NCBI GenBank assembly: GCA_037126765.1
Contig: JBBCBC010000022.1
Coordinates: 16,087,758 to 16,151,757, forward strand
Source: Stenogyne calaminthoides
Taxonomy: Eukaryota > Streptophyta > Magnoliopsida > Lamiales > Lamiaceae
Direction of reading: 5' to 3'
DNA: 64,000 bases
The position numbers and the translations under genes are program-made. The notes under the pieces were generated by a model. The model was not told the DNA's origin and searched no databases. It saw only the letters and a list, made by a program, of their open reading frames with translations. Of the stretch, positions 10,187 through 21,187 are shown in pieces. Position 1 is the first letter of the stretch. The number at the start of each line of letters is the position of its first letter.

Positions 10187-11483
10187 TGTTGGGGTTATAA
10201 GTTAAAATATGCTTTTACTTTGTAAAACTAAACTGAATTTCTTATTTATTTGCTGAAATAAATTATTTATCACTGTTGCATTAAATATGATTGAATGTTA
10301 CATATATTTACTGCATACATGTTCATTGAATAGTACGTGTTTTACTGTAGTTAATTTAGTGATACCAGATCACAGAAGATCAAATTAACAGTCCCTTGTA
10401 ACCAAGTACAAAATTCAAAACCTAGATGGAAATGAACAATCCATCTTGAAAGGTTGAAGTGTAAGACTCAGATTGGCTTGTCTTGACCAAGAGATTACAC
10501 TAGTATATTATGATGCGCTGAATAGGACCTACATGAGGATAAATTCTTCAGTACTGAATATATAAGAATTAGACCTCAGTGGTTCGTTATTTCTTAATTT
10601 CCGTTCCTTAAATAGGATTGTGTGGAATTAATAATTATTTTCTTTGACTTATGATGGGTAGAGAATCAATGTGATTCAATACTTTATATCTTGGGCAATA
10701 TTATTAGTTACATGACGATTACTAAGATTTAATACGGAGAATCGTGTGCAAGTACGTCTTGCGTGATTTGTCCTCTTGGGAGGTTCAAAAGTTCTATCAT
10801 ATTAAATCTTGCAAGTAGAATTAGTTTTTGGTATGTATAATAATGTTGAGCCGCTCCTAATCCAAGCAAAAATATATTAATTAATATAAAGCTTTTGAGT
10901 GGCTTGAATTAATTAATGGACTAATTCCCTATAATAAGGAGGAGAAGATTTTGTTGGAAGTTATTTTGAGAAATAGAATATATTGGATATATTCAAGATT
11001 ATATCTTGAAAAAGAAGCAAGGAAATTTCCCAAGAGCCCATAAGCCCTAAATTTTCGTCCCCCTATGTATTATAAATAGGGGATGAATTTTTTCATTCCC
11101 AATGAAATTCCATGTGTTGGAAAAACTAGAAATGCACAAAGGTGGTGCAACATAATTTTATTTTTGCCATTTGTTAATTGTTCGTGAGCATCCTACCACC
11201 AGATTATTGAAAAAGGATGAGGGAATAGTTGGGAAGACACTTTGGGTTTTTCGTGTGAACGGGTACTCATCTTCTGACCGGTTGTCACTCCAAGAGGTTA
11301 GTTCACGTAAACTCCTAGCAATTCCGCATGCATAGGATTTATGTGGCTTGTTTATATACATGATTTATTGTTGAATTATTATTTGAATTAATGTAGTATT
11401 GATTCATGCTAGTAATAATTATTAGAATTAAGTTTGTATTTAAATATTCATCCGAATAGATCCCTACAATTAAATCTCCAACA
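10187..11483 (+). repeat. CopF LTR (1,297 bp, internally deleted)
   Basis: Starts TGTTGGGGTTATA and ends CTCCAACA. It aligns with CopE (48788-50602) and the CopC LTRs, but lacks several hundred bp of the middle, the break being near 10925-10945. A TATAAATAG box lies at 11071-11079. Confidence 0.88.
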
Positions 11484-11485
11484 AT

Positions 11486-11497
11486 TGGTATCAGAGC
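11486..11497 (+). other. CopF primer binding site
   Basis: TGGTATCAGAGC, a perfect match to the initiator tRNA-Met site, two bases after the LTR end. Confidence 0.92.
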
Positions 11498-12382
11498 CTC
11501 GATTTCGGGCTTTGAATTTTAAATTGTAATTTAATTCATTTTTCATTAAATTTGAAATTGGATAGTAGAATTGCTAGATCTTTTTTGCAAGTATCTAATT
11601 GTCATGGTATTTGATGAATGTTTAATTATGTATGCATATAATTGTGGTTTTTAATTCGATTCGTTCGAATTCGTTTAGCCTCGTGAGAAAATCCACGAGT
11701 AGATTACGATTTGTTTGATTTGATCAATGTAATAGACTAGTTTAGATCTAGGTTTATTTTTTTTAATAAATAAATTATAACCGGATTGGGAACAAAGATG
11801 GAGATGAAGAATTAAAAATGGGCGACCAAGTGCCTGGACGTACGCGAGCCAAGGCGCGCAAGCGGGCTAGGCCAAAGGCCTAACGACCGTGCGCAGCGCT
11901 AGGCGGTCGCGGATGGGGCAGGCTTGACCGCAAAGGGCGCGCGCTGGCGAAGCTTGGCGTCAGGCGGTACGCACGGGCGTTCGTATGGGCGCGCGCGGAG
12001 ACGGGCATGGGCGAGGTGGCTGGGTGGCACGTGGGTGCGTGCTGCAGCGCATATGCAAGGGCGTTGGAGAGGCAGTTTTAGGCGGGTGCACGCGGATCCG
12101 TCCGCGCGACGCGTTCATTGCCGGGCTCTGCAGGGCGACGGGCATGGGATGGCCAGTTCGGACGTGGGCGGGCTCCTTGGCGCACGCAAATACATGTTTC
12201 GGGCTATGAACTACCCGTAGCCGGACGTCGTCTCGAACCTTGATGGAGGATGTTTTAACAAATATATTGCGGTCGAGTGGGAGCTTTTCGAGATGAACGA
12301 TGAAGGCAACGAAGACGATTTCTCAAGATCAAGACATGACAAAAATTAATTGTGACAATTGGATATTTGTGCCCAATGTGTT
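11498..12382 (+). other. CopF leader with CpG-rich block
   Basis: An untranslated leader homologous to those of CopC and CopE. An AT-rich first part is followed by a very GC- and CpG-rich block (about 11815-12240) whose sequence differs between copies. A conserved stretch with a short frame (V-E-W-E-L-F-E near 12270-12350) comes after it. Long open frames inside the GC block occur in several frames on both strands and are probably a by-product of base composition. Confidence 0.7.
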
Positions 12383-13002
12383 TGGAATGTCCCAATTCTC
12401 AATTACGTGCGCAAAATAGGAATAACACAGTAAAAAAGTCTAAACAGGGGAAGGCTTAATTAATAATCAAAATAACAGAGACTCTAATACAGAAAGAAGA
12501 ACACAGCGGTGCTAACGAGGAAGAACATCAGCATGGCTAAGCCGATCATCATCTCGGAGATATAAGGACACCTGAATGTTGAACACAGATAATTTAGCGA
12601 GTGGCTATTTGGAATTAATAAAAACGAAGGCTAACTAACTCACATGAATCACTGGTTTCAAGTAATACTCATGAGCTCACACCATACGACCATTTCGGAA
12701 GAATCCTGAAAATGGCGTACGTTAGCAATAATACGAATGGAGGACGATAGCAAAATATTCAAGAGGAATTACCTCAGACAATTCACACCCTCTGCAGTAC
12801 GATTCTCCACTACTCAAATGTCGTTGCTATTGTCGGGTACGGAAGATTGGCGTGGTCGTTCGATGAGATGCCTGATGGACGATCCAGATAATTCGCGTGT
12901 TACCACTGACTTCTCACAAAAGATGGCCCAACAGAAAGGCCCAACTAAGTTCTTCTATTTATTAAACATTTGGGCTAGATAAATCCAAAGCCCAAATGAC
13001 AC
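12383..13002 (-). repeat. Gyp1 3' LTR, distal part
   Basis: The terminal bases (plus-strand TGGAATGTCCCAATTC) match the right LTR end at 48656 (TGTAATATCCCAATTC). The following 125 bp are nearly the same in both. It is interrupted at 13002 by the LINE and resumes at 19364. Confidence 0.85.
12990..13002. repeat. LINE target-site duplication, left copy
   Basis: GCCCAAATGACAC, identical to 19364-19376. The 13-bp length is typical of target-primed reverse transcription. Confidence 0.93.
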
Positions 13003-13123
13003 GGCTTTGATTGTGATCATTAGCATACAGTGGTCATTCGCCTACTATGTACAATTTCACGCCTACTATGTGCGATTCATCGGGGCGATCTTTCGTTCCT
13101 TCTACGATCTCACCTCTAACTGA

Positions 13124-14992
13124 TTGTTTCTCGATCCCTTATCGATCACCATGACTACGCAACACTGCACGGATATTGTTGCGCAAATTCGATCGGAAAT
13201 CCTCGATGATCTTCTGGAATTTCGGGAGTATCTGCGTCACAAGGAGGCGACGCAGTCTTCTCCCCATGATCGCGTTGATCGTCCCCCATTTGCTGGGCGT
13301 TCTAATCTCCATTCGTAGCCCATCTCTGATTGCCACCACTCAGTTTCATGGACCAATTCGGATTTTAGGGTTTCCCACTTGGCCGGGAACCCTAGCTCTC
13401 ACATTGCCGGGATCGATTCTACACCGTATTCTGGCCTTCAGGGTATTATTTCTCCTCCTTCTGTTACACCTATTTAATCCATTGCGACGGAATCTACTCA
13501 TCCCTCAATCCCTTTGCAGGTCTCGCACGATCCGGCACTCGGTATCCAATTTGGTGCATACGAGGGCTCTTCCTCGTCGGCTTTGAATACGGGACGCTGT
13601 GCAACCTCCTCCGTTGCACAGCATATGGGTACGACCTTTCCACCCTTTCCCCCTACTCCTAATTTAACGCATATAAGTACTGCTGGTTCCCCTTTTTTGC
13701 AGGCACCTCCAGACGTGTTGCACACTACTTCGGTTCGAAAGGGTGAACACCTATCAGTGACTATCGATGATAATATTCACGAACTTAGAGTTAAGGAGAA
13801 TTCGTCTACTCTAATTGGCCGAATGCTTTTCGTATCAAAGGAGAAACCTCCGGACATGTTGACGTTGAAGGGAACTCTCTAAGACCTTTAGAAGATTGCA
13901 TCACCATGGTCTTTGGTTCCTCTCGGCCGTGGTTATTTCCAAATTCGTATTTCGAATAAAGCCGAACGAGATACGGTCTTTAATGCTCGTACATGGACTT
14001 CCTCTTTTGGCACACTCCGTATCCAACGTTGGTCTCCGGAATTTTATCCTTATAAGGTCCGAACTTCTGTTGTCCCGGTTTGGATTTGCATTTATGAACT
14101 CTCGGTGGAGTACTTCTATGAACCGATTATTCGCTCTCTTGCTTCGGCCATTAGCCCAGTCCTACAGGTGGATGAGCGTACTCGTACTCGTTCACTATGC
14201 CACTATGCTCGGGTGCTTATTGAAATTGATTTGAGAGCTCACCGTGAATACTCTATTATGTATGAACGTACTGGTTATTGTGGTATTGCTTCGGTGGGTT
14301 ATGAACGTACTCCGGCTTGGTGCCCTCATTGTCAAATTATTGGGCACGACTTCGATGCTTGCAACTCTCGGAATACTAAGCGCACACGGAAGGGCCCCCG
14401 AGCCCCTGACCTTGTTCAGTCAATTCCTAAGGTTGCGTCGCAACCCTCTGTATCACAGCCGCCGAAGACACACTGGGTACAAAAGGCCGCTGGTCCCTCC
14501 ACTTTGGCTGCTGCTTCCCCTACGGCCAAACTTGCCTTGGTTTCTCAAACTCAAGCCCAAGAGCAACCAGTTTACAACATCCCAAAGTTCTTCCCTGCCT
14601 TTAATTTGCCTAAATATCATCTCACGGGGCATACTCAAAATAATTACATTCCGTGCCCGGATGACTCTACTGCACTGATTGTGCACAATCCTACCCCATT
14701 TGCGAGCATGCCTCCTATTGATACAGGGGAGCCGTCTCTAGATGAGGACGACCTCTTCGGGGAGGAATCTATCCCTTTAGAGCCCGTGGAAGATGGCTCA
14801 GTTACGGTCTCTCCCACGGTTACTACACAGTGGGGTTCTCAGGTTGCTACGGCTTCTCCTTCAGTTGCCTCCCACCGCGGCCCCAAGCAGAATCCGGTAC
14901 ATAGTGACTATAACACTCGTCACCGTAGAAAACTAAAGGCTGCCCAGCAACATGTTCTCACTACTACAGAGGTTTCGCAACATAATTTTTAG
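13124..14992 (+). pseudogene. LINE ORF1 (DUF4283-like domain plus CCHC zinc knuckle)
   Basis: One reading frame runs through the whole segment, interrupted by several stops (13316-13318 and 13880-13882 among them). The part from 13913 resembles the DUF4283 RNA-binding domain of plant L1 ORF1 proteins (GRGYFQIRISN, then VVPVWICIYELSVEY). A knuckle WCPHCQIIGHDFDAC (C-x2-C-x4-H-x4-C spacing) lies near 14320. The tail is Pro/Ser/Thr-rich and ends at 14992. It would coat LINE RNA. The N-terminal start at 13124 or 13151 is uncertain. Confidence 0.85.
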
Positions 14993-15093
14993 ATTCAGCC
15001 CCCTACTAGCCCTTCTGAACTTCATCGTATTGGCTCTTGGGCCGCCGAATGTGAATTTCAGCCGCCGATGCACGGTCCTACCGCTGGTTATCG

Positions 15094-15927
15094 ATGAATA
15101 TTATTTCTTGGAATCTTTGCGGCCTTGGGAATGACATTACATGTAATTCCTTGAAGAACTTATGCCGCACTCAGGCCCCCTCTTGGGTCGCCATCTATGA
15201 ATTGAAGATTCGATTTTCCTCTCTTCCTCGTCTTTTTCTTCACCAGTTTGGGCTCCAACTCTTGCATGAAAGTGAGCATCCTCCTCCTCTTCGCCCCAAT
15301 ATTTGGGTGTTTTGTCGGGCCACCATTATCTCGCATGCCACTATTTTGCTTTCCATGGATTAGATGGCCGCGATCCATTTTCGTGACAACTCGGCTTGTT
15401 ATATTTTGTGTTTTGTTCACGCGAGTGCCTCCTATTGGCGCCGTTGTCTGCTTTGGGAGGATCTTTTATCTTTGTCGCCTGGTCCTCTTTGTATCATTGG
15501 GGATTTTAATGTGGTCTTAGGGGCTTATGAACGGCTTTCTGGTACCACTGCTTATCTTTCGACGTCGGATTTTTGGGCATTCCTCTCGAGTGCTAATTGT
15601 TTGAATATTGACTCGGCCGGCTCCCGCTTTACATGGGTTTCCCATCATCCTCATTTGATGATGGCTAAGCTTGATTGTGCGGTTGCCAATAGCCGTTTCT
15701 TTGATCTCTGGTCTTCGGTTAATCTATTTGTGCTCCCACGCCTCAATTCGGATCACCACCCGCTCTGTCTTTCTTTGACTACGGGAGCAGCGCCTCATGC
15801 GAAGCCCTTTCGCTTTCAGAAAATGTGGACGCTTCATACAACCTTTTATCTGAAGTTCGTAGCTCTTGGTCCCAACGCGCTTCGGGCGACCCCATTGCTC
15901 GCACTATTTTCAAGCTTCGCCGCTTGA
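15094..15927 (+). pseudogene. LINE ORF2, endonuclease domain (EEP family)
   Basis: Begins MNIISWNLCGLGN, the standard start of plant L1 endonucleases, which nick the genomic target. Other catalytic signatures visible are IGDFN near 15500 and SDHHPL near 15750. An in-frame TAG at 15361-15363 splits the domain, and the frame is lost near 15830, after which the connecting region continues in other frames (15825-16061 and 16064 onward). Confidence 0.9.
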
Positions 15928-17851
15928 AGGCCCGTCTGAAAGTTTGGAATCGGGAGATGTTCGGCAATGTTTATACTGCTATTGATCAAGCCTCACACTT
16001 CTTGGAAAATATACAATTGGATATGGTCATAACGGGGACACTTAGGATAAATTTGAGGTAGAATTGCTTGCTTCTGTGGAATTGAACAAACTCCTTCTTC
16101 GCCGAAACACAATGTTGGCGCAGAAAAATCAGCTCCAGTGGCTTCATGATGGGGATCACAATTCATCTTTCTTCAATCACCTTCATAGTGTGCAACAGTC
16201 CCGGAATTCGATCACGGCTTTGATGGTTAATGGTCAACTCTCCTATGATCCTGTCATAATTGGAAACCATATTTTTATTTTTACACGGATTTATTTCGGG
16301 AACCGAACCTTGGCGAATAGGATTTCACGGTGCTGGACAGTCTCTCTTTCCCTTCGATCTAGGCCTCGGATAACTACGTTCTTACTGCTCTCCCAGACGA
16401 CACGGAGGTCCGAGCTACGGTCTTCGCCTTGTCTCCGGATAGCTCCCCGGGCCCGGATAGTTTTGGTGGCCACTTCTACCATGCGGCTTGGGATATTATT
16501 GCTCCGGATGTTGTTGCGGCAACTCGACACTTCTTTCTCCATCACTCCCTTTCTCCGGGATTTAACTCGAGCCTGGTTACCCTGATTCCGAAGATAGATG
16601 CGACTCTTAATATTTCGGACTACCGGCCCATTGTGATGGGAAATTTTCTCTTCAAGATCTTTACTAAGATTCTTGCTACACGGCTTGGGAGGTTTGCTGT
16701 TTCCTGCCCGGCTCCGACTCAATTCGGTTTTGTCCCGGGTCGTAGAATCCACACTTGTATTGCTTTGGCTTCTGATGCTGTTAATGGTTGGGACTTGGGC
16801 TCCAAGGGTAATATGGCGGTTAAGATCGACATTGCAAAGGCCTTTGACACCATCTCCTGGTCCTTTCTTCTTGAGGTCCTTCGTCGGATGGGTTTCTCAG
16901 AGCGATTCTCCACTCGGCCTGCCTCTCCATCATGGTTAACGGCTCTCCCATGGGTTTTTTCTCTTGCACCCGAGGGGTCCGTCAGGGGGATCCCCTATCC
17001 CCTTTACTTTTTTGTGTGGTGGAAGATGCTTTAGCTTGACTTCTATGTGGCGTCTGGCACCCTTACGGTACACCTGAAGATCCCCCGATATCTCTTTTAT
17101 GCGGATTACATTCTGGTTTTCATGAGGGGGACTCCGAGGAACTGCGCTTGTCTTGCCCAAATTTTGGAGAGCTATGGTCGCCTCTCGGGCCAGCTTTATA
17201 GCCCTTCCAAGTCTCGGGTTTACTTCAGTGACAAGGTTCAGCTCACTACTCATGCCACATTTTCTAGGCTCACTTCTATTGCTGCGGGTAGTTTGCCTTT
17301 TTTTTTATCTCGGGGTTCCTATCTTTCGGGGTGCTCCCAAGAGGGTACATTTGCAGTCTATTGCTAATGCGGTGATTAGTAAGTTTGGCCGATGGACGGG
17401 TTATACTCTATCCTTTGCTGGCTGGCGTTGTCTTATTAACAGCGTTATTGCCTCTTCTCTGGTCTATTTGATGATGATTTACCGTTGGCCCCGCTCTCTT
17501 ATTAGCAAACTTGAACAGGCTATGCGGAATTTTCTTTGGATGGGAGATACGGCTCGTCAGGGCTTCATTAGAGTTTCTTGGTCGAAATTTTGCATGCCCC
17601 TTGCCCATGGTGGGTTGGGCATTCGCTCTATCCGGCTTGCTAATGATGTTTTTTTATGCAAGTTTGCTTGGGATGTTCTTTGCCGCGCCTCTCCGAGCAT
17701 GGACTTGATTTTTGCTCGGTATTTCTATCCGACGGGTTCCCCGCGTTGTTTCATTCATTTATCTTCGATTTGGTCAGGCCTTCGGCGTCATATTTCTCAT
17801 CTGACTTCGGGTTGCCGGTGGATTATTTGTCATTCGGCCTCTCGGGTTTGA
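15928..17851 (+). pseudogene. LINE ORF2, reverse transcriptase domain
   Basis: Visible motifs in order: LQWLHDGDHNSSFF, SSPGPDSFGGHFY, LIPKIDATLNISDYRPI, a GFVPGRR stretch, IDIAKAFDTISW, and YADYILVF where active enzymes have (F/Y)ADD. The second catalytic aspartate is therefore Tyr. At least four frame changes occur (near 16060, 16290-16430, 17035 and 17290). The C-terminal part (17153-17851) includes LISKLEQAMRNFLWMG and SWSKFCMPLAHGGLGIRS, typical of plant LINE proteins. Confidence 0.9.
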
Positions 17852-19165
17852 TTCTGGATGGATAATTGGCTTGGGCACGTTATCGCGGATCGTCTAAGCC
17901 TTCCTAACGACCTGGTCCCTACGCTTTCTTACACCATTGGGGATGTTCTTTTCGACGTCATTTGGCACTTTGATGAGGTTTTCTTCGCTCAGTTCCTGGA
18001 TATTGTGGTCGATATTCTACGTACCCCGGTTTCTTTTCATGGGGATCAGATGGTTTGGGCGGATTCCACCTCGGGTCACCTCACGGCTAAGGCCGCCTAT
18101 AATCTCGTCCAGGATTCTACTCTTCGGGTTCGCTGGGCTTCTTGGATTTGGGGCACTTTTATTCTGCCTTGTTGCTCTATGACAATTTGGTGTGCGATTT
18201 GGGGCCGGTTTCCGACTGGGGCTGATCTTACTCGTATTGGGATTGCCGGACCCTCTATGTGCCCCCTTTGCCATATGAGCCCAGATGATTTTGAGCATTT
18301 ATTTGCATATTGTACCTTCACGAGGCATCTTTATGACGAGCTTGCACGTATTTATGATCTTCAGTTGGATTACACCTTTGGGTTTGTAGATATCTTTTTG
18401 CAAGCTACTCGTATTCAGTCTGGGCCGCAAGTTCTCAGCGCTTGGCGTTTAACCTTCATCACGTTGGTCTGGGTGATCAAGCATACTCGGAACCGTGCTA
18501 TTTTTCAGGATATACGTCCTTCTTATCATGGCTGTATGATTCTTCTTTTGACTCTCATTCATGAGATAGAGGATTTTGGGGTTGGTCACATGCGTAATGA
18601 TGTTCGTGAACTTGCCATTCTTCACCGTCTCCGTCTTCGGGGTTGCCCTCGGCCACCTCGCTCCCCTGTTTGTTTTCGTTGGCTCCCGCCTGATCCTGGT
18701 TGGTACAAGGTCAACACGGATGGTAGCGCTTCTGGTTCTCCATGCACACTACACATTGGTGGTCTTTTTCAAAACTCACGGGGCTTCTTTGTTGCTGCTT
18801 TCTCCCGCCCTACTGGTTGGGGCTATCTCTTTTAGGCCGAGCTTGCGGCCTGCTTCCACGGTATCAGGTTTGCGGCTGAACGTGGTTGGTTTAATCACTG
18901 GATTGAGACTGATTCCGAATTAGCCGCTCGTGCTCTTCAAGCCGGCCACTCTACTGTCCCATGGCGAGTCCATGCGCTTTGGAGCCAAGTGGAGAATTTT
19001 CGCCATGTCCTCAATATCTGGGTTACCCATATCTACAGGGAGGGCAACTCTGGTGCAAACAGACTCTCTAAGCTGGGCGTCTCTCAGGATTGGTTCGGAA
19101 CGTGTCCTGATTTTCTTTTGGATGTCATGTTTCATGATATGAATCGTGATTACTTTCGCTTATAA
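17852..19165 (+). pseudogene. LINE ORF2, Cys/His region and RNase H domain
   Basis: Follows an in-frame stop at 17849-17851. A zf-RVT-like segment (C-P-L-C-H-M-S-P-D-D-F-E-H-L-F) lies near 18270. The RNase H starts at WYKVNTDGSASG (first Asp) near 18700, with the acidic positions in FXAELAA and ETDSELAARAL. An in-frame TAG at 18833-18835 interrupts it. The frame then runs to TAA 19163-19165. RNase H at the C-terminus is found in a subset of plant L1 elements. Confidence 0.9.
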
Positions 19166-19363
19166 TTTGTTTGTTTTTTTTAGGGGTTACCTTCGTGCTG
19201 CGGGGTAATTCTCAGTAGAGGGGTCACCTTTTTCCCTTACCCAGGGGTTTTGCCCTAAGGAGGGTTTTACCTTGGGAAGGTTTTTGGTGACCCAGCCTCT
19301 GGTTCGACATGTGGACTTATGGCTCTAGGTTTTTTTGTTTTTCTTTTTATAGATTAGTTATTC
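19166..19363 (+). other. LINE 3' untranslated region
   Basis: About 200 bp with G-rich patches, then a T-rich run (TTTTTTTGTTTTTCTTTTTAT near 19330) and a few unique bases before the target duplication. There is no adenine tail. Confidence 0.75.
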
Positions 19364-19403
19364 GCCCAAATGACACAAACCGGAAAATAAAGAAAATGCG
19401 ACA
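19364..19403 (-). repeat. LINE target duplication (right copy) and proximal piece of Gyp1 3' LTR
   Basis: GCCCAAATGACAC at 19364-19376 repeats 12990-13002. The remaining bases complete the Gyp1 LTR, whose inferred start on the minus strand is TGTCGCATTTTC at 19403, preceded by the purine-rich ACGGGAAGGCAT. Without the LINE the LTR would be about 650 bp. The proximal boundary is an inference. Confidence 0.65.
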
Positions 19404-19864
19404 ATGCCTTCCCGTAAATGCGACTTATCCTCAAGTAACGAAAAATGGAAAATTGATTTTAATAACACCGTCGTCCTCCCAAGTAGCCTTTCCTGGCGAG
19501 CCGTTACTCCACTGGACTAACCACTGATTCACTATGCGGTTTCGTTTCTTCACACTTCTACGAGCTAGCACTGCTACAGGTAACACTGTTGCTTCCCCTT
19601 CTTCATTAATGTCTGGTAGTTGTACCTATGACATGTATTTATTATTAATCTTCTTCTTGAGTTGTGATACATGAAAAACTGGATGTAATCGTGACTCGTC
19701 CGGTAGATTAAGTTTATAAGCCACATCCCCAATCTTCCCTACTACCTGGTAGGGTCCAAAAATTTCACAGACAGCTTGGTTTGCTTCCTTAGTGGATCCG
19801 GAGCATTCTTAAATGGTTGCATCCGTATGTAAACCCAATCTCCAACAATGAACTCCCTCTCGGA
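19404..19864 (-). pseudogene. Gyp1 C-terminal chromodomain region
   Basis: In broken minus-strand frames I read a stretch like P-V-A-V-L-A-R-R followed by NQWLVQWSNGSPGKATWEDD and a hydrophobic end, the standard chromodomain ending of plant chromoviral integrases. It would guide integration to modified histones. The link to the integrase ORF at 19865 is frameshifted. Confidence 0.75.
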
Positions 19865-20757
19865 TCAATGTAGGTCTGCATAGCGTTTCATCCTGTTAAC
19901 AGATGACTGCAAAATGTCCTTCAATACTTGAATTATTCTCTGTCTTTCTTGAAGTAAATTTTTTGCCTCATTAGAATTCCCATGAATGAAAGGCCCTAGC
20001 CCCAATTGTTGTGGTTTGTAACCATATAGAGCCTCAAAAGGGGTCATCTGAATTGATTGATGATAGTTGGTGTCGTACCACCATTCGGCTAGAGGCAACC
20101 ATTCCACCCATTTTTTTGGTTTAATGAATGACATACACCTTAAATAGGTCTCTAAGCATTTGTTTTCCCTTTCACTTTACCCATCCGTTTGAGGATGGTG
20201 AGCAGTGCTCATGTGTAGCAGCACTCCAGCTAACTTGAACAATGCCTTCAAGAAATTGCTTTGAAATACCACGTCTCTTTCACTCACTATGACTTCTGGA
20301 AATCCACGTAGTTTGTACACATGATTGAGGAATATCTCGGCCAAACTTTCTGTTGTGTAAGGATGTTTAAGGGCTATGAATTGGCTGCACTTGGTTAGCC
20401 TGTCCACCATTACCCATATAACACTCTTTCCCTTAGAGTTAGGTAGAGCTTCAATGAAATCCATGGTCATCTGACTCCATGGCCTCTCAGGAACTCCTAA
20501 AGATTGTAGTAAGGCACATTCTCAGTTTTGCATTTTTTACAAGCCTCACAAGCATTAACAAATACCTGAATATCTGCTTTCATCCTAGACCAATAGAATA
20601 ATGCATTGGCCCTCTGATAGCAAGCTTGAATCCCTAAATGGCCTCCCATTGCAGTGTCATGAATAGCTGTAAGTAACTTATCCTTAACCTTGTTAGCATT
20701 TCCAATGTAGATTCTCCCTTTATATCTGAGTAACCCATCCATTACTGAGAAATCTGG
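19865..20757 (-). pseudogene. Gyp1 integrase
   Basis: Zinc-binding part at 20742-20497: H-D-T-A-M-G-G-H and C-E-A-C with gypsy spacing. The core is seen in 20470-20177, with first Asp in TMDFIEALP and ending at HHPQTDG. The place of the second catalytic Asp reads VSERDVVF, where VSDRD is usual, so the first of these residues is Glu. The next ORF (20134-19865) has WVEWLPLAEWWYDTNYH and TPFEALYGYKP, typical of the downstream core. Three frame changes and a stop break the domain. Confidence 0.88.
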
Positions 20758-21187
20758 TTATGCTGCAGGATTCATAAGTGCTTGAGCAAGTTTGTTTTGT
20801 ACCAACTCATCCTCCTCATAGCTAGAAATTACTTCTGCTACCCATTCAGCTTTAATGCTGGTGTTGACAGCATTCACCATTGCTTCTGACTTCTCTTCAC
20901 CCTCAAATTGTCTAGATAGAGCATCATCTGCCTTGTTATCTTTCCCTTTCTTGTACTCAATGGTGTAATTGTGCCCCATAAGTTTGATGAGCCACTTCTG
21001 TTGAAGTATATTGCTGAGTCTTTGTTCCTTTAGATGTTTAAGACTAACATGACCTGTCCTTATAATGAATTGGCTCCCATTCAAATAATGATTCCACTTA
21101 GATATAATAGTCATTAGGGCTAAAAGTTCCTTCTCATAAGTGGACAAAGCCCTTGACTAAAAAATGCTACAGGTTTCCCTTTCTGCA
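20758..21187 (-). pseudogene. Gyp1 RNase H and connection
   Basis: STYEKELLALM is the standard opening of the gypsy RNase H second half, followed by FIIRTGHVSLKHL (the family usually has T-D-H, here T-G-H, so the catalytic Asp is changed), LMGHNYTIEYKKGKDN and ADDALSR. The upstream part of the domain is at the end of the preceding ORF in a different frame. Confidence 0.88.

Larger units (their letters stand above)
10010..12382 (+). mobile_element. CopF: fragment of a CopC-family copia element (3' end, LTR, leader)
   Basis: From left to right: a trace of the pol end and 3' untranslated region, a polypurine tract (10176-10186), one LTR, a primer site and a leader that is cut by Gyp1 at 12382. 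Having a polypurine tract on the left and a primer site on the right of the same LTR means this LTR served two internal regions, as in tandem elements sharing an LTR. The coding part of the downstream unit is absent. Confidence 0.8.
13003..19363 (+). mobile_element. L1-type LINE with C-terminal RNase H, full length but inactive
   Basis: A 6,361-bp insertion bounded by the perfect 13-bp duplication. It has two ORFs: a nucleic-acid-binding ORF1 (about 13124-14992) and ORF2 with endonuclease, RT, a Cys/His region and RNase H (15094-19165). Both are broken. The 3' end is not a poly(A) tail but a T-rich stretch around 19330-19350. It lies in the Gyp1 3' LTR. Confidence 0.93.

Noticed and set aside
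11924..12220. Open frames in the CpG-rich leader block (both strands)
   Set aside because: Overlapping frames in several phases, Arg/Ala/Gly-rich, not shared with the blocks of CopC or CopE. Base composition explains them.
16291..16752. 153-codon minus-strand frame in the LINE
   Set aside because: A shadow of the RT domain on the plus strand.
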